From JBDSGC01 sp046594105 (GTDB taxonomy: Bacteria > Acidobacteriota > Thermoanaerobaculia > Gp7-AA8), in assembly GCA_046594105.1 (NCBI GenBank), contig JBKJQB010000036.1, positions 1 to 5,103 on the forward strand: 5,103 nt of DNA. Reading direction: 5' to 3'. Under the pieces are notes generated by a model. The model worked only from the letters and a program-made list of their open reading frames with translations. It was not told the origin of the DNA and searched no databases. The translations under genes were made by a program, and so were the position numbers. This document shows, piece after piece, positions 1-5,103 of the stretch. Numbering within the stretch: position 1 is the first letter of the stretch; each line of letters begins with the position of its first letter.

Positions 1-765
1 TTTCGTATCGCCGAATCCCTTTGCGATCAGGCGATCGCCTGGGATTCCATGGCTGATCAACCAGCTCCGGACCGCCTCCGCCCGCGCCTGGGAGAGCTTC
101 GCGTTCGCTTCCTTGCCGCCAACGTTGTCGGTGTGTCCTTCGATCTGCATTTTCCAGGCGGTGTTCTTCTTGAGGAGCTTCACCATCTCGTTCAGGCAGA
201 CCGCTGAAGAAGTCTGGATGCTCGACTTTCCGCTGTCGAAGAGCACTCCGTAAATGGAGCAGTACCCGGTGGCGTTGATGGCGGTCTCCCACCCTTCTGC
301 CGTGGCAGCCATCTCCTGTTCCATCTCTTTGGTGCGGACCACAATCGCGGTGTAGGTCTGTTCGCCATTCACTCCAGTCTCGACGGAGACCCACACCCCG
401 CCCTTCCTCGCGGTCACGGCGGGAGATCCGTTGTCACTGCTCCCGGAGAAGACCGTGGTGTACCCGGCGGCCTTCAACGCGCCCTCCGCATTGCGGGCCA
501 CAGAGAGGAGCGAGACGTTTTCGGCGCAGTGGTAGACATTTCTCTCAAGTGCTCCCTCGACGGCGGTGCGCGGCATTTCGCCTTCTTTTAGCGGACCGCT
601 GACCAGGTCGGCCTTGTCAAAGTCCTTTTTGTCGCAGGACTCAATCCAGCAGCTCCGCATGCGGGACAGGGCGCTGGGGTCTTTGCATCCTTCGGCGTCT
701 TCGGTCTGCGCGAGCATCGGAAGCGTGGCCAGCAAGAGGAGGAGCACGGCGGCGAGCGTTTTCAT
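1..765 (-). CDS. Exported OmpA-family protein, C-terminus cut by window edge
   Basis: This ORF reads leftward from ATG at 765 and stays open to base 1, giving 255 residues without the C-terminus. Residues 1-19 look like a Sec signal peptide (Lys2, hydrophobic 4-13, likely cleavage after MLA at 17-19). Residues 20-160 form a cysteine-containing region (C27, C39, C44, C80) that I do not assign firmly; residues 27-50 faintly recall the start of DUF4892-type OmpA proteins. From about 170 an OmpA peptidoglycan-binding domain is clear: YGVLFDSGKSSI at 172-183, the IEGHTDNVGG core at 208-217, then LSQARAEAV at 224-232 and GIPGDRLIAKGFGD at 240-253. In this family the Asp and Arg of these motifs grip meso-diaminopimelate, so the protein probably ties the envelope to the cell wall from the periplasm or outer membrane. 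A GTG two codons upstream (771-769) is an alternative start, but ATG fits the -10 box spacing better. OmpA domain is certain; the exact role is unknown. Confidence 0.9.
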   Translation of the reverse strand, partial: MKTLAAVLLLLLATLPMLAQTEDAEGCKDPSALSRMRSCWIESCDKKDFDKADLVSGPLKEGEMPRTAVEGALERNVYHCAENVSLLSVARNAEGALKAAGYTTVFSGSSDNGSPAVTARKGGVWVSVETGVNGEQTYTAIVVRTKEMEQEMAATAEGWETAINATGYCSIYGVLFDSGKSSIQTSSAVCLNEMVKLLKKNTAWKMQIEGHTDNVGGKEANAKLSQARAEAVRSWLISHGIPGDRLIAKGFGDTK

Positions 766-772
766 GCTCACG

Positions 773-778
773 ATTCTA
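773..778 (-). promoter_or_regulatory. -10-like box TAGAAT for the OmpA-family gene
   Basis: The hexamer TAGAAT, read on the minus strand, lies 7 nt before the ATG at 765. With standard -10 spacing, transcription would start at about 766, leaving essentially no leader. No convincing -35 or extended TG element is seen, and no Shine-Dalgarno sequence separates the box from the start. The same arrangement precedes three other genes in the window, which raises confidence. Confidence 0.5.
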
Positions 779-784
779 CTTCGG

Positions 785-799
785 GCCGGCACGGCCGGC
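785..799. repeat. Short GC-rich inverted repeat
   Basis: Two copies of GCCGGC (785-790 and 794-799) are separated by 3 nt. They could form a 6-bp GC-only hairpin in the minus-strand RNA between the 97-residue ORF and the OmpA-family gene. No U-tract follows on the minus strand, so it is not a standard intrinsic terminator. Such repeats also arise by chance in DNA this GC-rich. Confidence 0.25.
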
Positions 800-860
800 G
801 GCGCTCGTTGCCCAAGGCTCTGCCAAGATCACGATCCAAGACGTTCTGCCGCGCAGGCTC

Positions 861-1154
861 CTAATGCGGAGCGATGGCGCCGCGGATGCTCTCCGCTTTC
901 TTCACCAGCTCCGCGAACCATTCCGCGAAGTTCTGCTCCCCTTTTTCTTCGGCCAGCCGGCGCGTTTTGGTGGCCATCTCGATGAACTGGTCGACGAACG
1001 CGCGGAGATCATCGGCAACGCCGAGGAGCATCAGGGTGGACGACTGGCTCTCGATCGTCTTGAGGGCTTGCAGGGCTTGCGCGTACTCATTGCTGAAGTA
1101 GGCGAAGTTGTCGCGCGCTTCATCGGAGCGGGGATCGTCAGGACTGTCCGTCAT
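861..1154 (-). CDS. Hypothetical 97-residue helical protein
   Basis: This small protein belongs to no family I recognise. After a polar, acidic N-terminus (residues 1-15, rich in Asp and Glu) the sequence looks almost entirely alpha-helical and amphipathic, with helices suggested at about 17-38, 40-70 and 74-92. There is no signal peptide, membrane span or cysteine, so it is probably cytoplasmic. Coding is supported by strongly G/C-biased third codon positions and by a composition typical of a soluble helical protein; the overlapping plus-strand frames give Arg/Ser-rich, low-quality translations. ATG at 1154 is the only reasonable start, because an in-frame stop lies upstream at about 1200 with no other ATG, GTG or TTG between. 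No Shine-Dalgarno sequence is visible. It lies 95 bp upstream of the OmpA-family gene on the same strand and is divergent from the PilZ gene, so it could share transcription with the former. The helices might bind a partner protein, but nothing in the sequence names one. Confidence 0.65.
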   Translation of the reverse strand: MTDSPDDPRSDEARDNFAYFSNEYAQALQALKTIESQSSTLMLLGVADDLRAFVDQFIEMATKTRRLAEEKGEQNFAEWFAELVKKAESIRGAIAPH

Positions 1155-1232
1155 GCCATCGAGTTCTGCTGCGGGTTTCCTGCCATCTGGGGCACGGTCT
1201 TACGCAGACGCTCAGAATGTCCTGGTCCGCTC

Positions 1233-1238
1233 TACAAT
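1233..1238 (+). promoter_or_regulatory. -10-like box TACAAT for the PilZ gene
   Basis: TACAAT matches the sigma-70 -10 consensus at five of six bases and lies 8 nt before the ATG at 1247. The predicted transcription start is about 1245, so the mRNA would have a leader of about 2 nt. No good -35 lies 16-18 bp upstream. The box also decides the start codon: an in-frame ATG at 1217 lies upstream of it and would be outside the transcript. Confidence 0.5.
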
Positions 1239-1246
1239 CACCCGCC

Positions 1247-2140
1247 ATGTCCGAAGACCAGCGCAGAAATGCGGAACGCGTTCCCCTCGACATTCCCATC
1301 GAGGGAAAGATCGGGGAGATCGCTGTCCGCCTCGTGGAGATCAGTCTGATCGGTTGTCTGCTCGAGCACGCCGATCGGATGGCCATGGGCAGCACGTTCA
1401 CCCTGCGCTTCCGATGGGCGGGAGAGGACGTCTCGTTGAAGGGTCGGGTGGTGCGCACGGAGATGCGCGTCGTCGACGGACGGCCTGGCTACCTCTCCGG
1501 TGTCCAGTTCGCTGAGAGCGTGGAGACTTCGCCGGAGCCGCTGCAACGCGTGCTTCGATCCCTGTTGCCTGATTCGATGCCGGAGATCGAACAGGCGGCG
1601 CCCTCTCTGTTTGCCGACCATCCCTTCTTCCGCCACGCCGACGATGACGATGATGATGAGCCGGTCACCAGGGTTGCCGCGGCCGTCCCGCGAGGCGTAG
1701 AAAAGGCAACCTCGGTACCACGGATTGATAAGGGGATTGATGAGGGGCTTGATCAGGGGCTTGATCAGGGACCAGCTGCATACCAGAATCAGAACCATCC
1801 AGCAGAGAGTCATCCCGAAGACACTGCCGACGACGAACTGAAGCTCGAGTTGGAAGACGAAATGGAGCTGGACTTCGGGAGCGATCTCGAATTCCCGGAC
1901 CACGCCGCGCCACCCACTCCCTACATCCAGTGCACGCTCACCGACGGGGTCTGGGACCGAAAAGAGGTGAGCGAACCATCGCAGCCGCGCGAGGGGTTCA
2001 CCATCGTCCGCCCGGAAAACGATCAGGAAATCACCGAGCTCTGTCACAGCTACCTCGTGGCCGACCCCGACACGCGAAAGCTCATTCGCGTTTCCTTCGA
2101 TCTGGTCAACGCACAACAAAGGTCGCTGTCCCGCGCGTAG
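1247..2140 (+). CDS. PilZ-domain protein with acidic linker and unknown C-terminal module
   Basis: The 297-residue product is cytoplasmic, with no signal peptide or membrane span. Residues 5-90 form a PilZ domain: an RxxxR motif (R7 and R11 in RRNAER), a beta-barrel pattern, and EISLIG at 31-36 in place of the usual [D/N]xSxxG. PilZ domains bind cyclic di-GMP through these two motifs and act as effectors for motility, pili, adhesion or exopolysaccharide; the Glu31 substitution leaves binding open. Residues 95-222 are a low-complexity acidic linker with D132-D137 followed by Glu, a fourfold [I/L]DxG repeat at 160-175, and a Glu/Asp-rich stretch around 200-218. Residues 226-297 look folded again (W236, GFTIVRP at 250-256, an amphipathic helix after 259, RKLIRVSFDL at 277-286) but match no domain I know. 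The start at 1247 is preferred over 1217 because it follows the -10 box and begins right before the PilZ motif. The metallophosphoesterase gene follows after 59 bp and may be cotranscribed. Confidence 0.88.
   Translation: MSEDQRRNAERVPLDIPIEGKIGEIAVRLVEISLIGCLLEHADRMAMGSTFTLRFRWAGEDVSLKGRVVRTEMRVVDGRPGYLSGVQFAESVETSPEPLQRVLRSLLPDSMPEIEQAAPSLFADHPFFRHADDDDDDEPVTRVAAAVPRGVEKATSVPRIDKGIDEGLDQGLDQGPAAYQNQNHPAESHPEDTADDELKLELEDEMELDFGSDLEFPDHAAPPTPYIQCTLTDGVWDRKEVSEPSQPREGFTIVRPENDQEITELCHSYLVADPDTRKLIRVSFDLVNAQQRSLSRA
1640..1660 (+). repeat. Asp-rich codon run in the PilZ protein linker
   Basis: Six consecutive Asp codons (mixed GAC and GAT) followed by a Glu codon encode residues 132-138 of the PilZ protein. 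The mixed codon use argues against very recent replication slippage. The run lies in the disordered-looking linker and probably makes a flexible, strongly negative segment. Confidence 0.7.
1724..1771 (+). repeat. Four tandem 12-bp units encoding [I/L]DxG
   Basis: Four head-to-tail 12-bp units lie at 1724-1735, 1736-1747, 1748-1759 and 1760-1771. Units 3 and 4 differ only in their last base; units 1 and 2 differ at one position. They are in frame with the PilZ gene and encode IDKG, IDEG, LDQG and LDQG (residues 160-175). The array uses ATT, CTT and GGG codons, which are uncommon in the surrounding genes, so it looks like a local expansion by slippage. Because each unit is a multiple of three, copy-number changes would alter linker length without breaking the frame. 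Confidence 0.9.
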
Positions 2141-2199
2141 GCTGGCGTCCTGTCGTCGGTCCGCTCGACACGCACCAACGCATCGCCGCCACCTCCCTC

Positions 2200-2697
2200 A
2201 TGCGAATCGGAATCATCTCGGACACGCACGGATTGCTGCGACCGGAAGCGCTGGCCGCACTGGAAGGTGTCGATCACATTCTTCACGCCGGCGACATCGG
2301 CGGATCCTGGATCATCGAGCGCCTCCAGCAGATTGCTCCGGTCACCTTCGTCGAAGGAAACAACGACGACGGAGAAGGAACCACCATCGTCAGGACCTCC
2401 ATCGGCTCGCTGCGCATCCTGCTGACCCACATCCTTCCCCGACCGCAGGATCGCCATCCGCGAATCCTGCGATCCCTGCGCGAATCGGCCGCCGACCTTG
2501 TGGTCTTCGGCCACAGCCATCTCCCGCACAACGAAGTGCTGGAGGGAACCCGCTACTTCAATCCTGCCAGCGCAGGGCCGCGGCGCTTCGACTATCCGGT
2601 CTCCCTGGGGATCCTCGAGGACGATCATGCGGTTCACCTCGCTCTGGACGGACGATCGGTCGACGCACTGAAGACGCGGATGAATCAGATGCGGTGA
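2200..2697 (+). CDS. YfcE/MJ0936-type metallophosphoesterase
   Basis: The 165-residue product has the complete dinuclear metal centre of the small calcineurin-like phosphoesterases: D8 and H10 (SDTHG, 7-11), D32 (HAGDIGG, 29-35), N54 (EGNND, 52-56), H77 (LLTHILP), and H105 and H107 (FGHSH, 103-107). NPASAGPRRF at 121-130 corresponds to the family's NPGS...PR motif. Relatives bind Mn or Ni and hydrolyse phosphodiesters such as bis-p-nitrophenyl phosphate; natural substrates are mostly unknown, so no specific reaction is claimed. The length is normal and there is no signal peptide, implying a cytoplasmic enzyme. The frame is open far upstream (to 1930), but that part overlaps the PilZ gene and is not conserved-looking; ATG at 2200 starts directly at the family's first strand (MRIGIISDTHG). 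No Shine-Dalgarno or clear -10 box precedes it, so it may be expressed from the PilZ gene's promoter, 59 bp after that gene's stop. Confidence 0.92.
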   Translation: MRIGIISDTHGLLRPEALAALEGVDHILHAGDIGGSWIIERLQQIAPVTFVEGNNDDGEGTTIVRTSIGSLRILLTHILPRPQDRHPRILRSLRESAADLVVFGHSHLPHNEVLEGTRYFNPASAGPRRFDYPVSLGILEDDHAVHLALDGRSVDALKTRMNQMR

Positions 2698-2713
2698 GCC
2701 GTTGCTCGTCTGC

Positions 2714-2719
2714 GATAAT
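2714..2719 (+). promoter_or_regulatory. Extended -10 box (TGCGATAAT) for the lolD-like gene
   Basis: GATAAT matches five of six consensus -10 bases and is preceded by TG at 2711-2712 one base upstream, forming an extended -10 element that can work without a -35. It lies in the 31-bp gap between the phosphoesterase stop and the ATG at 2729, with 9 nt between box and ATG. The predicted start at about 2726-2727 gives a 2-3 nt leader. It favours ATG 2729 over an in-frame TTG at 2702. Confidence 0.55.
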
Positions 2720-2728
2720 CGCCCGCAG

Positions 2729-3388
2729 ATGTCCTTCCTCCAGGCGCACGGCCTCTCCAAGACGTACCGCAGTGCCGAAGTGCCCGTTCAGGTGTTCGAG
2801 AACCTGACCCTCGATGTCGAACGAGGAGAGATGCTGGCCATCGTCGGACCTTCGGGGATCGGGAAGTCCACCCTCCTTCATCTGCTGGGAGGTCTGGACA
2901 CCGCCGACTCCGGCCGCATTCGCGTTCAGGAGACCGAGCTCACGGCGATGTCGAACGACGAGCTGGCGAAGTTTCGAAACCGGAACGTAGGCTTTGTCTT
3001 CCAGTTCCACCACCTGCTGCCGGAGTTCACGGCGGTGGAGAACGTGGCCATGCCCGGATGGATCGGAAGAATGGATCAGGCCGAGGCGTTGAAGAAAGCG
3101 GAGGCGCTGCTCTCAGAACTGGGATTGGCGTCCCGAGGTCGGCATTTCCCCAACCAGCTCTCCGGCGGCGAACAGCAGCGGGTAGCCATCGCCCGTGCTC
3201 TTCTTGCTGATCCGCTCCTCTTCCTGGCCGACGAGCCGACAGGGAATCTCGATCTCGAGACGAGCGAGCGGGTATTCGAGCTGATGCGCGAATGCCACGC
3301 CAAGCGAGGCCTCACTTCGGTGATCGTGACCCACAATCCCGACCTGGCAGCCCGCTGCGATCGCGTGTTTGAGATGAAGCAGCGGTAG
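2729..3388 (+). CDS. lolD: LolD-type ABC transporter ATP-binding subunit
   Basis: This 219-residue ATPase has every ABC motif: Walker A GPSGIGKST at 40-48, Q-loop Q92, signature LSGGEQQR at 144-151, Walker B with catalytic E169 in FLADEP, D-loop GNLD at 172-175, and H-loop H202. Its segments KSTLLHLLGGLD (46-57) and FQFHHLLPEFTAVENV (91-106) are characteristic of LolD, the ATPase of LolCDE. That inner-membrane complex releases outer-membrane lipoproteins to the carrier LolA. MacB and FtsE relatives share the fold but lack the FHHLLPEF phrase. Length is typical. ATG at 2729 begins at the usual first strand; TTG at 2702 would add nine unconserved residues. No LolC/E-type permease is adjacent on either side: the phosphoesterase lies 31 bp upstream and clpC starts 8 bp downstream. 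The permease must be elsewhere or beyond the window, and a different substrate cannot be excluded. Confidence 0.9.
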   Translation: MSFLQAHGLSKTYRSAEVPVQVFENLTLDVERGEMLAIVGPSGIGKSTLLHLLGGLDTADSGRIRVQETELTAMSNDELAKFRNRNVGFVFQFHHLLPEFTAVENVAMPGWIGRMDQAEALKKAEALLSELGLASRGRHFPNQLSGGEQQRVAIARALLADPLLFLADEPTGNLDLETSERVFELMRECHAKRGLTSVIVTHNPDLAARCDRVFEMKQR

Positions 3389-3391
3389 AAT
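3386..3391 (+). promoter_or_regulatory. -10-like box TAGAAT for clpC, overlapping the lolD stop
   Basis: The TAG stop codon of lolD (3386-3388) forms the first half of a TAGAAT hexamer that lies 5 nt before the clpC ATG at 3397. Standard spacing puts the transcription start at about 3397-3398, so a transcript beginning at the A of ATG is expected. No -35 or extended TG is evident, and clpC has no Shine-Dalgarno sequence. Because TAG here is also a stop codon, the box is weaker evidence than the others. Confidence 0.42.
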
Positions 3392-3396
3392 TGACC

Positions 3397-5103
3397 ATGT
3401 TCGAAAAGTACAACGAGAAAGCCCGACGCGCGTTGTTCTTCGCACGATACGAAGCATCGAAGCTCGGCTCTCGAGTGATCGAGTCCGAACATATCCTCCT
3501 CGGCGTCCTGCGCGAGGGTGAGGAAATCATCAAAGAGATCTTCTCCCGCTTCAACGTGAAGCCGGAACAGATCCGCCGCGAAGTGGAAGGCGACCGCCTC
3601 TTTGTCGATCGCATCTCGTCCTCCGCCGAGCTGCCGCTGTCCGAGGAATCCAAGAAGATTCTGGCCTACGCCGCGCATGAAGCGGAGTCCATGCTCCATC
3701 AGTATGTGGGCACCGAGCACCTCATGATCGGCATCCTGCGCGTGGAGTCCTCCACCGCCGCGCGCATCCTCTCGGCCAAAGGTCTGAACGTGTACGGCGT
3801 GCGCGAGGAGACCATCAGCATCCTCAAAGAGCGCGAAGCGGATAAACAGAAGAAGGAGCTTCCCTTCCTCGCCGAGTACGCCCGCGACCTCACGGCCATG
3901 GCCCACCAGTCGCAGTTCGATCCGCTGATCGGCCGGGAAAAGGAAGTGGGGCGGATCATCCAGATCCTCTCGCGCCGGACGAAGAACAATCCGATTCTGC
4001 TGGGCGAGCCGGGCGTCGGCAAGACCGCAATCGTGGAAGGGCTGGCCCAGCGCATCGTCGACGGCGCCGTCCCCATGTTCATCGCCAACAAGCGGATCCT
4101 CTCGCTCGACCTGTCGCTCATCGTGGCCGGAACCAAGTACCGCGGCCAGTTCGAGGAACGGCTCAAGGGCATCATCAAAGAGCTCAAGGAAAACACCGAC
4201 ATCATCATTTTCATCGACGAGATCCATTCCCTGATCGGCGCCGGTTCGGCCGAGGGGTCCCTCGATGCGGCGAACATCCTCAAGCCGGCACTCTCGCGAG
4301 GCGAGATCTCCTGCGTGGGCGCCACCACCATCCGCGAATATCGCCGCTACATCGAGAAGGATCGCTCCCTGCTGCGGCGGTTCCAGGCCATCAACGTGGC
4401 CCCGCCCAACGAGATCGAAACGCTGCAGATCCTGGAAGGCGTCAAGGAGCGTTACGAGACCTTTCACAAGGTCAAGTATTCGGACAACGCCATCCGCTCC
4501 GCGGTGTATCAGTCCAATCGCTACATCACCGATCGCTTCTTTCCCGACAAGGCCATCGACATCCTCGACGAGGCCGGCGCGAAGGTGAAGCTCCGCCGTG
4601 TGGCCGACACGCAGAACCTCCGCCGTCTGGAATCGGAGATCCGCTCAATCGTCAAAGAAATGAAGAAGGCCATCTCCGATAAGGACTTCGAGAAAGCGGT
4701 CTTCCTGCGCGAGCGGGAGATCGAGCTCAAGGACGAAGTGGAGCGCTTCAAGCAGGAGCGCGAAAACACCGGCGAGGAGACGATGGAAGTCACCAAGCGC
4801 GATGTCGAGGAGATCATCAGCTCCTGGACGGACATCCCGGTGACCTCCATCGAAGCGGACGAAGCGGCGAAGCTGATCAACATGGAAGAGAGCCTGATGC
4901 GCCGCGTGGTCGGTCAGGATAAAGCCATCACCGCGATCTCCCGGGCCATCCGCCGCTCCCGACTGGGCGTTGCCTCTCCCAATCGACCCATGGGCTCATT
5001 CATCTTCCTGGGATCCTCCGGCGTTGGAAAAACCGAGGTGGCCCGGCGGCTGGCGGAGTTCCTGTTCGGATCGCAGAAGCACCTGGTGCGTTTCGACATG
5101 TCG
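3397..5103 (+). CDS. clpC: ClpC-type AAA+ unfoldase, C-terminus cut by window edge
   Basis: The frame is open from ATG 3397 to the right edge: 569 residues of an expected 810-850. Domains in order: two Clp N repeats (about 2-70 and 80-145), which bind adaptors and substrates; AAA+ domain 1 with Walker A GEPGVGKT at 203-210, Walker B IIIFIDE at 269-275, sensor GATT at 308-311 and arginine fingers R327/R328; a short middle region with a UVR-like helical pair (about 423-451, KKAISDKDFEKAVFLRERE); then AAA+ domain 2, entering at about 500 with Walker A GSSGVGKT at 539-546 and stopping at RFDMS. The short UVR-bearing middle region separates it from ClpB (long coiled-coil M domain) and ClpA (none). 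ClpC hexamers unfold proteins and feed them to ClpP in the cytoplasm; the ClpP-binding loop lies beyond the window and cannot be checked. The start is fixed by the canonical MFEKYNEKARRAL beginning. It follows lolD by 8 bp but probably has its own promoter. No CIRCE or CtsR-type operator was seen. Confidence 0.96.
   Translation, partial: MFEKYNEKARRALFFARYEASKLGSRVIESEHILLGVLREGEEIIKEIFSRFNVKPEQIRREVEGDRLFVDRISSSAELPLSEESKKILAYAAHEAESMLHQYVGTEHLMIGILRVESSTAARILSAKGLNVYGVREETISILKEREADKQKKELPFLAEYARDLTAMAHQSQFDPLIGREKEVGRIIQILSRRTKNNPILLGEPGVGKTAIVEGLAQRIVDGAVPMFIANKRILSLDLSLIVAGTKYRGQFEERLKGIIKELKENTDIIIFIDEIHSLIGAGSAEGSLDAANILKPALSRGEISCVGATTIREYRRYIEKDRSLLRRFQAINVAPPNEIETLQILEGVKERYETFHKVKYSDNAIRSAVYQSNRYITDRFFPDKAIDILDEAGAKVKLRRVADTQNLRRLESEIRSIVKEMKKAISDKDFEKAVFLREREIELKDEVERFKQERENTGEETMEVTKRDVEEIISSWTDIPVTSIEADEAAKLINMEESLMRRVVGQDKAITAISRAIRRSRLGVASPNRPMGSFIFLGSSGVGKTEVARRLAEFLFGSQKHLVRFDMS

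Noticed and set aside
785..799. GCCGGC inverted repeat as an intrinsic terminator
   Set aside because: No U-tract follows in the minus-strand direction and the stem is only 6 bp; it is listed only as a weak repeat.
566..985. Plus-strand open frame of 139 codons
   Set aside because: It is antisense to the OmpA-family signal peptide region and the end of the 97-residue gene, and its Ser/Arg/Pro-rich product lacks any domain.
864..1349. Plus-strand open frame of 161 codons opposite the 97-residue protein
   Set aside because: It runs into the PilZ gene in another frame and becomes Arg/Ser-rich. The minus-strand protein has better composition and codon use.
1238..2119. Minus-strand open frame (293 codons) opposite the PilZ gene
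   Set aside because: The plus strand encodes a PilZ domain with RxxxR and ExSxxG motifs; the antisense product shows none and covers the promoter of the PilZ gene.
1930..2199. N-terminal extension of the phosphoesterase
   Set aside because: It overlaps the PilZ gene in a different frame. The family's first strand begins exactly at the ATG at 2200.
3200..3396. CtsR or CIRCE heat-shock operator before clpC
   Set aside because: I looked for the CIRCE inverted repeat and for CtsR-type heptad direct repeats upstream of clpC and found neither.
3076..4467. Long minus-strand open frame (463 codons) opposite lolD and clpC
   Set aside because: It is fully antisense to two genes with complete motifs. 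Its translation has no recognisable domain and is a typical by-product of high-GC third positions.

Overview
The window is chromosomal-looking DNA from a high-GC, Gram-negative (diderm) bacterium. Outer-membrane biology is shown by an OmpA-domain protein and a LolD-type ATPase. Next to these sits a ClpC-type unfoldase with a UVR motif, which is not the usual proteobacterial arrangement. Together with Shine-Dalgarno-free starts, this combination would fit Acidobacteriota or a neighbouring phylum. That assignment is an inference from gene content and style, not a measured result.

Layout. On the minus strand, 1-765 holds an exported OmpA-family protein whose C-terminus runs off the left edge. 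Position 861-1154, also minus, holds a 97-residue helical protein of unknown function. A 92-bp divergent gap (1155-1246) separates these from a plus-strand block of four genes: a PilZ-domain protein with a long acidic linker (1247-2140), a YfcE/MJ0936-type metallophosphoesterase (2200-2697), a LolD-like ABC ATPase (2729-3388), and the N-terminal two thirds of clpC (3397 to the right edge). There is no gene-free stretch longer than about 100 bp, and I saw no RNA gene, CRISPR array, insertion sequence or attachment site.

How the genes fit together. The genes look like housekeeping or envelope functions: peptidoglycan anchoring (OmpA), c-di-GMP-type sensing (PilZ), lipoprotein or other substrate export (LolD) and protein quality control (ClpC). 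They are tightly packed but probably not one operon, because four of the six genes carry their own -10-like hexamer 5 to 9 nt before the start codon.

The most notable signal is regulatory. None of the six starts has a recognisable Shine-Dalgarno sequence. The four hexamers (TAGAAT, TACAAT, GATAAT, TAGAAT) are placed so that transcription would begin at, or within about 3 nt of, the initiator ATG. This predicts leaderless or near-leaderless mRNAs. The clpC hexamer is built from the stop codon of lolD. A second point of interest is the PilZ protein, which has a Glu-for-Asp/Asn change in its second motif, an Asp-rich run, a fourfold 12-bp tandem repeat and an unrecognised C-terminal module. I found no clear evidence of a wholly new multi-gene system here.
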